This document shows positions 23,217 to 33,932 of a stretch of 64,000 nt of DNA, piece by piece. The DNA lies in contig RWJK01001552.1 in assembly GCA_004335835.1 (NCBI GenBank), forward strand, positions 1 through 64,000, given 5' to 3'. The notes beneath the pieces are model-generated. The model did not search any database. It saw only the letters and a program-made list of their open reading frames with translations, and was not told where the DNA came from. The position numbers and the translations under genes are program-made. Source of the DNA: Scenedesmus sp. ARA3. Its lineage: Eukaryota > Chlorophyta > Chlorophyceae > Sphaeropleales > Scenedesmaceae. How positions within the stretch are numbered: position 1 is the stretch's first letter; each line of letters begins with the position of its first letter.

Positions 23217-26200
23217 GAACCAACCTGCATCTGCAGACATCCAGCGCGGCATGGGTGCCGTTCAGGAGAAGGCCACCAACTCCACCAGCAGCGAGATCGT
23301 GCTGCGCGCCATCGCCTGCCCTGCCAACTACTACGGCGTTGTGGGTGTGGCTGTGGACGGTGTGTTCAAGAAGTACGGTAAGGTGGCCACGCCCTGCACG
23401 CAGTGCCCCACCAACATGATCACAGCCGGCGCTGACGGCAAGGTCACCAGCATCAAGTCCCCTGCAGCCGACGGCCAGGCCCTGGTCGACGCGGCAGTGG
23501 CTGCCACTGATGGCTACTACACCGTGGAGTCCTGCTTCACCCAGCCAGGCTACGGTGAGTGATGCTGCTAGCTCCAGCCAGCCTGCTACACAACATTGCT
23601 TGAACATGTGCTGCGTTGCATGCACAGAGCACTGCGTAGTGCAGCGTCAGTTCTACCTAGCCTGCAACACAGCTGCAGGAATCGCCTACACACATTGCCA
23701 GGACTGTGCAGCGTCTACTGCAGAGTAAGTGTTGATGCACGGCCGGTAGAGCTGCATGTGCTGCTTCTCACACTGGCCCTGCTGCTGCTGCTGCTGCTGC
23801 TGCTGCCGGCCTGCAGGTTACTACCAGGGAGCCTCCCAGCTGTGCGCTGAGGGCTTCTGGAGCGCAGGCATGCACAAGCTGCCCTGCACGCAGTGCCCCT
23901 TCGGCAAGACCACCAACTTCGCCAACAGCATCAACGCCGACTCCGCTAACTGCACCAAGTACATTGCCGGCTACGGTCTGCTGAACGACATTCCTCAGCC
24001 ATGCGCCATCGGCCAGTACCAGGCACCCCAGGTGGATGTGGGCACAGCCTGCTCAGCTTGCCCTGCCTCCCTCACCACCTCAGCTGTTGGTGGCGCCTCC
24101 CTGGATGCCTGCAACCTGTGCGCTGCCGGCTACGGAAACATCGCTCAGAACACCACCTGCGGCTCCTGCCAGGACGGCTACTACGGCACCTCCGACCGCA
24201 AGGACAACAAGTGCACCAAGTGCCCCGGCGGCCGCAGCTTCTCATATGACTACAACGGCGTGGATGACATCTTCACCCCCGAGGTCACCAGCAAGCCCTA
24301 CTCCGCCAGCCAGGCCGACTGCGTTGCTGACTTCTCCCAGACCGTGGAGGGTGCATTCTCCCTGGACCTGACAGCCGGTGCTGGCCTCGTGTCTGTTGCC
24401 GCGAGGGAGAACCTGCAGAGCTGCGTGCAGGAGTGCCGCGACAACACCCTGTGCGTTGCCGCTACCTTTGACTACGCCAGCCTGGAGTGCTCGAACTGGG
24501 TGCCTGACACCAAGGAGAGCTTCGTGGCCAACGGAGGGTGAGTGCTGCTGCTGCTGCTAAAACGTGGTGTGGCCAACGGAGGGTGAGTGCTTGCTGCATA
24601 ATGGTGCACAGGTGGCTAGTGCTGCGCAATGGCTGCCAACAGCAAAACGGGTTTCTATGCACACCACTGCTGAGTCAGATTTGCCAGAATGCTTCAATCG
24701 CCACACACCAGCATACAGGACTTCACTCGCTATATGGCATGCTGCTGCTGCTGCTGCTGCTGCTGCCTTCTGTGTTGCTGCTGCAGTGTCGCCTTCAAGC
24801 TGGTGTCCTCCACCAACCTGGCCTCATCCGTCAAGGCAGCAGAGATGGGCTCCGGAGAGTACAACTACATCCCTGACGGCGTCAACACCCCGGCCCGCAT
24901 CAACCCCACCTCTCTCACCCCTGTGGCCACCGGCTCCCTCAAGGCCTGCCTCAAGGCCTGCAGCAACGTCAACCTGTGCGCTGGTGTGGTCTTCGGCCAG
25001 TTCAGCGGCGAGGACACCATTCCTGCAAGCTCCTGCAAGCTGATCATGGGCCAGTCCAAGCCCGGGTCCAGCCTGCGCACCCTCATCAAGGCCAACTTCA
25101 TGGGCCTGGCCACAAACCTCAAGGTCTCTGCTGGATACTTCTCGCAGCCAGGTGCCGCCACTGTTGCCATCTGCCCATCCTCCGTGGCAGGAGCAACCGG
25201 CTACTACTGCCCAGGCGGCGCCGCCCCTGGTGCCGCACCCAGGCAGCAGTGCGCTGCCGCTAACCCGCCTGGCACCTACATGCCCGCAGGCACTGAGACT
25301 GCGGACGACTGTGGGGCATGGCTGGCGGCCGGCTACTACTTTAATGGCGCTGCTGTGGTGGTGTGCACTGCTGACTACTACTGCCCAGGTGACGAGAACA
25401 CATTTGGCGCCGCACCCAACACTGGCAGGTACAACTGCCCTGTCGGCACCAAGTCCGTGGCCGGCTCCGACTCCATGGAAGACTGCAACAACCTGTACCC
25501 CGGCTACTTCTACCAGGCGCCAGGCGCCATCTCCAGCACCACCATCAAGGCCTGCGATGAGGGCTACTACTGCGACACCGGCGATGTGCCCATTGTGGTT
25601 GGCACCACCACACCTGCTGGGGCTGTCACTGCTGGCCCCCCCCCTGTTGTTGCCCAAGGCAGGAATGCCTGCCCTCGTGGCTCATCCAGCTTTGCTGGCG
25701 TGTACCCCAGCACTCCTGGCAAATCCGCCATCACTGAGTGCGTCCGCCTGCTGGCCGGTTTCGAGTACGCTGGCACTGCCGCCATCAGCGAAGACACCAT
25801 CAACACCTGCGCTGCCGACACATTCTGCGCTGGCGAGAGGACCATCATTAATACTGGCTCTGCCATCCCCGGCACGTCCTGCATTGAGGGCACTGGTGTC
25901 GCCAAGAAGGCCCTCGATACAGACAAGGGCGCCTCTTCTGCCAACGACTGCCTCAAGCTGTACGAGGGCTACTACTACACTGGTGTTGGCACTGAGATCA
26001 GCCGCACCAGCGTGCTGCCCTGCCCCGCCAACAAATTCTGCACTGGCTGGCCCAACGTTGCAAAGACCATTGTGCGGGGCGCCCCCTCCCTGCCAACGGA
26101 CTGCCCAACTGGCACCAAGGTTGCTGTCGGCATTGCCTATGGCAGCGACTCCGCCTTCTTCACAGCAAACAGCGCAGCACGTGCTATCGTGACCGCGCCA

Positions 26201-27469
26201 CCAGGTTCTCCCACCAACAGCGCTGCCAACGCTGGCGGCCGCAACACCAACGACTGCGACACACTCAAGGCCGGCTACTTCTACGACGGCCCAGGCCCCA
26301 TCACCACCTCCACAGTCAAGCTGTGCACGGCCGACTACTACTGCAATACCGAGGGCCTTGCCATTAGTGTGGACACCGACACAGCTGCTGGCAGTGCTGG
26401 CGCGTCCGGCTACAACCCCTGCCCTGCCGGCGTCAACTCCCTGGAGGGCTCCAGCACCATCAACGACTGCAACATCCTGGAGGCGACTTACTACTACACC
26501 GGCGGCTCTGCCGGCACGGCCATCTCCACATCAAGTGTGCTGACCTGCCCCATCAAGAAGTACTGGTGAGTGCTGCTGGCTTGCGGGTGCTGCTGCAAGC
26601 ACATCTGGCAAGTTCTGCCGCACCCCTATGCAGTCATAAGCACGCACGTATCACAACACCACAACACAAGCTATGCTTGGGTTGCTTGATTACTACCGCT
26701 GCCTGGGTCGCTGACAACCACTTGCTTGTTTACAATCAGCATGCTGCTGCCACCCTGCCAGTTGCTGCACGCATCACTGCTTTGATAGTGGCATGCTCAT
26801 GGCACCAATTCGTGCATTTGCGCAGTCGCTGACGTCCCGTGTGCCACCTTCTCCCTGTCCCCCGTTTCTCCTTGCAGCCCCGGCGGCAATGTTATTGATG
26901 TTGCTACGTCTCTCCGCACTGGAGACCTCCCCTGCGCTATCGGCTCCACCAGTGCCACCGGCCAGGATGCAGCCAACGACTGCACAGACCTGCTGGCAGG
27001 CTACTTCTACACCGGTGCCGGAGCCATCTCCGACAACACCGTGGTTGCGTGCCCAGATGACTTCTACTGCGACGGCAGCGCCACCATCAACCCTGCCCTC
27101 ACTACCGTCCGGGGCCGCGACGCCTGCCCCATCGGTTCCGGCTCCCTTCCCAGCTCTGACTCCATCAATGACTGCCTCAAGATCTACCCAGGCTACTACT
27201 TCGAGGGCGACGCCTCTTGTGCCACTGCTGACATTTTACCCGGCGGCGGCCTGTGCTCCTACACAGTGTGCGACACTGCGGGTGGTGCCAGCAACTCAGT
27301 CACTCAGACGGCGTACTGCCCTGGCCTCAACACCTGGACACTGGACGCAACCAACGTCCAGTCCTACCAAGGCAGGACGGCCTGCGGCGCAGGCAACACC
27401 CGCACTCAGTGCGACGTGCTCACACCTGGCCAGGACTGCACTAAGGATGCTGACTGCGTCTCACCCTAG
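20565..27469 (+). CDS. Secreted Cys-rich repeat protein with ephrin-receptor-like and PAN-like modules
   Basis: Exons are 20565-20619, 21016-21197, 21433-21769, 22082-22367, 22641-22972, 23237-23554, 23628-23705 (end uncertain), 23817-24537, 24787-26565 and 26878-27469, giving about 1,559 residues. Residues 1-18 (MRLQLTLLLLCAACLAAD) are a signal peptide split from the mature part by intron 1. The N-terminal third has CPAGTF/CPQG-type modules like the ephrin-receptor-like GCC repeats. Residues about 690-880 hold two PAN/apple-like stretches (LQSCVQECRDNTLC and LKACLKACSNVNLC). The remainder is a tandem array with the pattern GYYYxGxGxI..TV..C....YC....CPxG....S.NDC. No transmembrane segment or GPI tail is obvious, so secretion to the wall, matrix or medium is likely. 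Codons end strongly in C or G (AAC, TAC, AAG, ACC), unlike the CAG/CTG-rich neighbours, suggesting high expression. The function is unknown. Confidence 0.88.
22512..22579 (+). repeat. 12-bp minisatellite in intron 4
   Basis: Nearly six tandem copies of GTTCCTGCAAGT (with single-base variants, one reading GTTCCTGTAAGT) lie between exons 4 and 5 of the secreted-protein gene. The variant creates a GTAAGT donor-like word inside the intron. Confidence 0.8.
23178..23216 (+). repeat. (TGC)13 triplet run in intron 5
   Basis: A pure 39-nt TGC run forms part of the tract before exon 6 of the secreted-protein gene. The splice acceptor CATCTGCAG follows about 12 nt later, so the run may serve as the pyrimidine-containing tract. 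Confidence 0.85.
24525..24591 (+). repeat. Duplicated 5' splice-site segment
   Basis: The 22-nt segment spanning the end of exon 8 and its GTGAGT donor (24525-24546) is repeated exactly at 24570-24591, 45 bp downstream within the intron. The second donor would keep length in phase but reads an in-frame TGA directly after the first donor position. Confidence 0.8.
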
Positions 27470-28394
27470 AGCAGCAGCAGCAGCAGCTGCAGCGCTGTAG
27501 AGATACAGCTTGGCTGATCTGTGGTGATCTTCACACCGTTCCTGTGATTCATAATGGCCTCCTGCTTTTCAGATGTGTTGTGCCATCTCACCCTAGAAAT
27601 GCAGCAGCAGCTGTGTACATGTTCAGGTTGAATTCTGTTTGTGACTGTTTCCTATCATCCTCGTGGCTCTATATGGATCCACTGCATGCGCCCTGTGTCT
27701 TTCCCTGTGCCATCTTCACGGTATCACGGCATCAGCCTTCAGCCGCACATAGCCTGCTTGATTCATACGTGTCCAAAGAGTGTGCACATGTTGTGTATAG
27801 CACATTCAGTTTGCAGTGTCATTGCTTTGCATGATCTTGCCCCTTTCATCACATCAGCCACAAGCGCGTGGCATGCCATGGTCAGGCCCTTATGCTTTAT
27901 CAGTTGATCAGATACAACCATGTAGATTGAGGATCTTGGTGCAGTGCAGGTGGATTGCTGCATGATGTGCCATGTCTTCCTAGTAACATCATTGTTTGGT
28001 AGCGTACATAGCCAACCTCACCTCGCAGCACCAACAGCCATTGTGTCACCTGGCACTCTTTGAAGTGCCTACATCCCGCCTACTGCACCATTCCTGCTTG
28101 CTCCTTGGTTTCAGCAGCATCTTCTTGTGGAGGCTTACAACTGGCAAGGCCTTTGGTTGATTCCCCGGCGGCCCGGTTGAAACTTTGAAAGGTTGTAGTG
28201 TCAGCTCCATTGTTTCTTGCTTTGCCTGCCAGTGCTGCAGCGCTCAGTGGCGTATTCACTTGCTGCGACCTCACAAGTCACATAGTGACTGCCGCAAGAG
28301 CTGCATGCATTTTGTGCAGGCTGATATGTATATGTGCAGGATTTCTTGATTCACCACTCATGCAGCAGTGGTCTGCTTGTTGCTTGTCGCTTGC

Positions 28395-28399
28395 TGTAA
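28395..28399 (+). terminator. TGTAA polyadenylation signal candidate
   Basis: TGTAA is the usual poly(A) signal of chlorophyte nuclear genes. This is the first one after the stop at 27469, implying a 3' untranslated region of about 0.9 kb. Confidence 0.4.
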
Positions 28400-28995
28400 A
28401 TGAGCCTGATTTTTACATCCAAATCCAATTGCAATCTCTCTGGCTCAGCCATGACGGTACAAATTTAGAGCCCATTGCAATCCAAATCTTGAATCTTGGT
28501 AGTCTGCACTGCCAGTGCGCCTGCAAGTTTGGCCATCATCCAATGACCTCAGATCTCCACAGGATAAAAACCCCTGCACTCCAGCTGTACATGCCAGCCT
28601 GCAACAACTTGAACCTGCGCAGCCCTCATTTGACCTGGACCATACATCCAGTTGCAACCCCTATGTTTGTTAATACAGGATGACAAAGCAGCTGCAAGCA
28701 TCCCCAGCAGCTCACCCTTCAAAGCACCACCAACTTTCACAATCGTCAGTAGATGCTGAGCGGCGGTGCACTGCGTAGGCTTTTGCACAACGTCAACGAC
28801 CGACCTTTACCCACCCTCTCAACTACTGCGAGCACCCCACACCCATCCCATTTCAACTCACACACCACATCATCTCAGCTCAACTCAACTCACAGCTCAC
28901 AACCCACACCAACACATATACCAAATAAACTTCACATCTAACATTTAAAGGGAGGTACTAGTTCAATATGTCCAATAATCACTGCTTGCTGCAAT

Positions 28996-29274
28996 GTGCA
29001 AGTTGTTGGCAACTATCACTCTAGCTGGGACATGACGTCTTGTGTGTTGACAGAAAAACAGGAACATAAAAATTCAGAAGCATGCAAGCACTGCTTGAAG
29101 CTACGTGTAACTTACCTAACTAACGAAGAAGGTCAACTTGAAGGTGTTGAAATCGAACATGAGGTTGGCGTACGATCAACTAAACAAGCCGGTTACGTAA
29201 GAACCGCTACGCACAAGCATGTCAGAACATTGATTGGTTGTATCTTGTGGTATTTGAGCCTCCGCTGCTCTTAA
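28996..29274 (+). CDS. Doubtful AT-richer small open frame
   Basis: A 92-codon frame contains KNSEACKHCLKLRVTYL and QLEGVEIEHEVGVRSTKQAG. It uses codons such as GAA, CAA, ACT and GTA far more than neighbouring genes and contains a CxxC motif. No splice sites, domain or upstream promoter were identified. It could be a decayed mobile-element fragment, a young gene or chance. Confidence 0.2.
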   Translation: MQVVGNYHSSWDMTSCVLTEKQEHKNSEACKHCLKLRVTYLTNEEGQLEGVEIEHEVGVRSTKQAGYVRTATHKHVRTLIGCILWYLSLRCS

Positions 29275-30006
29275 CTGACTGTTGAAGTGACCTGTGCGAC
29301 TGACTCATGTTGGATGTTGGGGAGCAAGGCCCATAGTGCTACCTCAGGTTGGCATTGCACAAGCCGGCATCATGTGACAGTGCCGAGTGCTGGGTGCACA
29401 GCATTTGCACACTGAGAAGGAGCGGCCGCATGCCTGTATCAAGAGTTGCAGGGAGTACATTACATTCATCAAGGTATGGCTTACAAGAAGACTATTGTTA
29501 TTATTACATTCATCAATAGCTGAATGCACTGCATGTTGGCAACATAATGCTCGCTCACATTGCCTGCAGGCACACTGCCATGTGTAGTGTTCATTTGCCA
29601 TGTGTCAAGAGTTGCTCAAGGAAGCAAGCTTGCTGTGACAACACTAGAAAAGTGATGACCATGCCGTCACGGCACATCATCATGATGCCATGTGACATGG
29701 TGTCGGGCGCCCTAGGTCACTGCCACTTGTCACGTACTGTTGTGTTGCAAGACGGGAACACAGCCAGTTTCTAAGCCAACGACAGGCACTGGACAATCAC
29801 AAACTCGGTCACATCTGAAGAGCCTGCTGGTGCTGCAGCACACCAGACAGCTGAGCGTCTAACAGCAGGCTGCCAGCTGCAGCTGTGGCTACCAGCCTTG
29901 CCAGCAGCTGAGGCAAGGTGATCAGCTGGCGCTGCAACCAGCCCTAGCTTCCTGCAGTTGCTGTCAACTGCTTAATGTGGCCAGCGTGCTGATCTACGCA
30001 AGGCCC

Positions 30007-30011
30007 ATTAC
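30007..30011 (-). terminator. TGTAA polyadenylation signal candidate for SED5
   Basis: On the minus strand TGTAA occurs 44 nt after the SED5 stop codon. This would be a short 3' untranslated region for an alga, so a later signal may be used instead. Confidence 0.35.
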
Positions 30012-30054
30012 ACCAGTACACCAGCTGCATCTGGCTGCAGCAGTGTCGCAGCGC

Positions 30055-31220
30055 TCAAGCAATGAACACGATGAACACCACCAGGAACAGCATCAGGACC
30101 ATGAACACCTGCAGCAACAGCAGCACAGGCAGGCAGCCGCACAGAACAAGAAGCATGAGCAGGATGGCACAGAAGCTTGTAAGCAGCAGGCAGGGATGTG
30201 GCAGGCCTGAAAGCCATGCCTGCAGCCACGTGCATGGACCGCCTCAGCAGCACTGCTAGCGCAGCTGCTGTTGAAAGTGCTACACCAAGGGGCAAGTCAC
30301 ACCTCACCGCCATCATCAGCAGCAAGGCGACAGTATGCGAGAAAGGTGCAGCGAGCGGCGCTCAAAGTCTGTGCACCTGACATGCACTATGCAGGCATGC
30401 ACTATGCAGCACAGCACCGGCTCGGCGCTGCAAGACTGCCGCCCCACTCAGTGGCTTTGACACACCTGCTGCCGCCATCACCCGCACCGCACCCCTCCCT
30501 CCCACGCCCGCACCTTCATCATGAGCCAGCGGTTGCCGCTGATGTTGTTGAGGTACTTCATGAGCTGCGCCTTGGCGCTGTCCACGTTGCCCAGCGCCTC
30601 CTCCACGTTTTCGTCGATGCGCGCCGTCATCTCGCCCTGCGCAGCCACCATCTCCGCCAGCTGCGTGAAGATGCTGCCCAGCTCCACAATGGTGGCCTCC
30701 ACGTTGTGCAGCGCCTCCGCGCGACTCGACTGATAGGACGACTCCTGCGGCGCCAGCTGCTGTTGCAGCAGCTGCCCACCGCTGCAGGCAGTGAGGTGTG
30801 CGTGCAGCAGGGCAGGAGATAAGAACATCGTGTGGTTGGTGAGCCATATAAAGATGCGAGCAGCCTTTGAACATTGGGAAACATTATGGCAAGTGCGGAC
30901 TGAACTTTGCAGGGTGCCGCAGCATGCTCTGCTGTTTTGGCTGGCTCAATGGTCAGTTGCAGCGACAGCCGGCTTAGCATGCCTCGGGTCCCAGCTGCAG
31001 CTGCCCTGGAACGCCTTCAGCTGCCAGTGTTGCTGCTGATTTGCTTTCCAACACAAGCAGCAGCTGCAACTGCAACACACCCCTGCCCTTGGCTGCTGCT
31101 GCAAGCTGCAATGCTGCTGCTTTGTGACTGCAGCTAATGCCCAAGCGCCACTCACCCTGCTCCAGGCCCCTGCTTGCAGGAAGCCACACAGTTGCATAAA
31201 GCAACACGCATTTGCAAGCA

Positions 31221-31261
<41 letters not shown>

Positions 31262-32462
31262 TGTCAACACCATTGCCAGCATGCTGAGCGCTATCCCAGC
31301 ATGCTGCTGACAACATCCAGGCGACTGCTGCATGCACCATTGACGCCGCCAGTCCATTGCTGCCAAACTGCCGTGCTAGCATCTGCAGTGGTGCAGCTGC
31401 AGCACGTCCGCACAGTCAGCTCCTGCGCTGTTGTAGCTGCACATGCACAGCACAAAAAACAAGTGCAGCAGATGCTGCTGTACAATTATGCAGCTGATGC
31501 GGAGTGAGTTGAATGATGCGCTGTGTTACTGGTGTCGCACCAGGCACTGCTGTGCACATGCATATGTTCTGCTGCTGCTGCGTAATGCTGCACAGCCCTT
31601 GCAAGCTGACACAAGCCTTCACAACAAGCACATCAGCATGATGCACGCCAGATGCAGCACACTCACTGCTGCATGCGATGCACAGTGCGGTATATACACA
31701 GCCCCTGCTGCTGCTGCTGCTGCTGCACATGCAGGCATGCTGCCATAGTCAGCACTGGGTGCTCACATAAGCGTGCTGCTGGCCGTCCTCATGCCGCCTC
31801 CTGCGTACCTGTCCAAACAGGTGTGCAGCGCTAGGCCGTGTACTGCTGCTGCTGCTGCCTGCGAGCTGCTGCTCTTGACTGCTGCTGCTGCCGCTGCCCA
31901 GCAGCGGCGCCCGCTCCAGCAGCGCTGCTGCTGAATCTGGTTGGCTGGAGAAGAGCTGCCGCCGCTCCTTGTGCACTTTGAGGTTCTCAGTGCGCATGGT
32001 GAGCACGTCCTTGAACTCCTGCGTGGCATCTTTTAGCCGTGTGCGTAGGCTGTTCACCACTGTGTGCGAATGGTCCTGGCTCTGCTTGTTTTCGTCTGGC
32101 TTTTTGCTGCTGACGCGCTGCAGGTCTGCAATTGCCATGTTCAGGCCTTGGATGTCCTGCTTGATGATGCCTGTCATTTCATCTATTTCCCGTGAGGGAT
32201 CATCAAACATGGAGGTGCGTTTAGCTAGCTGAGCCAGCTTCTGCAGCCTCATGGAGGTGGTGTGGATGCTGAGCCCAATCTGCGAGGCCTTTCTAGCAAA
32301 CTCCGACTGCTGCTGCACCGTTGATTTTGTTTGCTGATGTAATGAGCTGGTTCCAGCATCTTGCACGCCTGCTTGCTTCTGCAACCGCTGTGCAATGGCC
32401 TGGAAGTCCCCCGTTCTGTCTCTGAGGGACAAGTGGCCTGCAGCAGGGCCCATACGGCTCAT
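30055..32462 (-). CDS. SED5: Syntaxin 5 / SED5-type Qa-SNARE (SYP31-like)
   Basis: Exons in transcript order are 32462-31809, a proposed micro-exon 31169-31156, 30781-30514 and 30108-30055, giving 329 residues. The N-terminus has LRDRTGDFQAIAQRLQKQ, the Sed5 signature used for Sly1 binding and early-Golgi function. The Habc bundle follows (ASQIGLSIHTTSMRLQKLAQ, GLNMAIADLQ, TRTENLKVHKERRQLFS-like). The SNARE motif is VEATIVELGSIFTQLAEMV followed by AAQGEMTARIDENVE, with the zero-layer Gln near residue 271. The tail anchor is VFMVLMLFLVVFIVFIA, encoded by its own last exon, exactly at the C-terminus. Sed5 drives fusion at the cis-Golgi and in intra-Golgi transport. Without the 14-nt micro-exon the frame between exons 1 and 3 does not close; with it (GGG CCT GGA GCA GG) it does. 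Confidence 0.93.
31223..31260. repeat. (AGC) triplet run in a SED5 intron
   Basis: A pure run of about 38 nt of CAG/CTG lies between the exons of the syntaxin gene, just upstream of the proposed micro-exon. Confidence 0.8.
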
Positions 32463-33885
32463 CGCTGCTGCCGTATATCCCGTTCAACGTTTTAAACGTT
32501 CAAGGACAAATGCAACAAGCAGCAAGCAAGCAACACAGGAAGTGCGTGCACTGGGGTGAAGCAGTTGGAGGTCACTTCGCAGAATGCAAGTCGACTTGCA
32601 GCACTGTTGGATCAGTAAGCCCTATGCTTGTTCCACTGTACACGGACTATCGTGTAGAAGTGGCATACGGTCATGTTAGCCAGGGTTTGGGGGTCTGAAC
32701 TGCGTGTCACCTGCCTGCATTTCCTGCAACCATGCTTGCTGCATTTGTGTTCTGCTAGGCACACCTCAATGACCCATGTCTGCACATTGTTACCAGGACC
32801 ACCGTGCCTGTTCATGCAGATGCTCTCCTCCGCACTATTAAACACTTGCGCTCTGCTGGAGCCAGTTGGCCTGACCCAACCCATCACGTCACGCCGGCGG
32901 TGCCCGCAGACCTACAGACTCAAGTCCTAATATCCTTACATGTACCTGTCAATAAGTCAGCCATACACTCCTGAATGAACCATGCGGTGCAGCAGCTGAG
33001 ACCTACCAGCAAACTATGACCTAAAACCCGTGCACAACCAGAAGCCTGGTTGCACAAGCTCAGGCTGCAGCCTGCAAATGCCATGCCGCTCACTGCATTC
33101 AACAGCCCAAGCCGCAAGCACGCCAGCTTGGCCGCTGTCGCCAGCACAAGTCGGGCGCACAGCAAGCTACACCAGCTAATGCCACGCAGCAAGTGCCTGT
33201 TCATGGTCCAACAGGGAGCACAGCGTGACACGCACAGCTGGAAACAGCCAACGGTCCCTCAGCCGCACCCCGCTCCAGCCCCCCCACAAGTTGTAGCATC
33301 ATAAACTGCAACAAACGCTTCCCGACGCATGCTTCAGCTGACGGTGCACTACAGGCAGTACCATGGCAGCAACTCTCCAGGCCCTGAAACACCAGCAATT
33401 GCGGCAAACTCAGATTTGAAACCGCACAATGCGCCATCCTCTGCCATCATCGGCTTCACACACGTCCTGTACCTATCCTGCAAAGCACATGCCCACCGTC
33501 CTACTAGACGCAATCACTAGATGGCACAAACTGCGCAGCAACAGCTGCACCTGCTTGCCGGTGCTGCCACCAACAAACAGTCCTGCTGCACCTACAGCTC
33601 CGCACGACAACTGCAGCAGATATTGAACAAGATACAGCTTCACAGCGTGGAGGCACAGCAATCTCACTCAGCGCCTCACACTTATCCCCTGCACAGCAAA
33701 CATCGCAGCCTGCAGCAGCTCGACACGCCCTGCAAAGCACACATGCCCGTAGCAGCTCAAACTGCCAGCGGTGCCACACTGCCATTGCACGCTGACCACA
33801 CCACCACCACCACCCTCAAGTCAAAATCTCCAAAACACCAAGCGGCACACCTGCACCGAGCCCATAGTCTGCACTACGTTCAAGT

Positions 33886-33921
<36 letters not shown>

Positions 33922-33932
33922 CGTGCCCCTGC
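32463..33932. other. Spacer between two tandem minus-strand genes
   Basis: This holds the promoter of SED5 (right of 32462) and the 3' region of the next minus-strand gene. A CAG run at 33886-33921 begins 12 nt beyond that gene's stop codon. No supported coding sequence; the minus strand carries a TGTAA near 32936-32940. Confidence 0.4.

Larger units (their letters stand above)
27470..30054. other. Convergent 3' regions of the secreted protein and SED5 genes
   Basis: No supported gene. The left part is probably the long 3' untranslated region of the secreted-protein gene; the first TGTAA after its stop is at 28395-28399. A stretch of short TCAACTCA/ACACCA words lies at about 28840-28920. An AT-richer open frame at 28996-29274 is listed separately. 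The right end is the 3' side of the minus-strand syntaxin gene. Confidence 0.4.

Noticed and set aside
24824..25657. Minus-strand open frame of 277 codons opposite the secreted-protein gene
   Set aside because: Codon bias of the plus-strand gene keeps the opposite frame open. The plus strand has a signal peptide, Cys pattern and closed phases.
25152..26192. Alternative plus-strand frame of 346 codons rich in Pro, Ala and Thr
   Set aside because: It is the shifted frame of exon 9; composition is that of a shadow and the Cys repeats are absent.
29640..29730. Adjacent short palindromes (TGCCGT-C-ACGGCA and CCATGT-G-ACATGG)
   Set aside because: Each is only 6 bp per arm, and short palindromes are common enough by chance in this composition; no element boundary or gene is associated.
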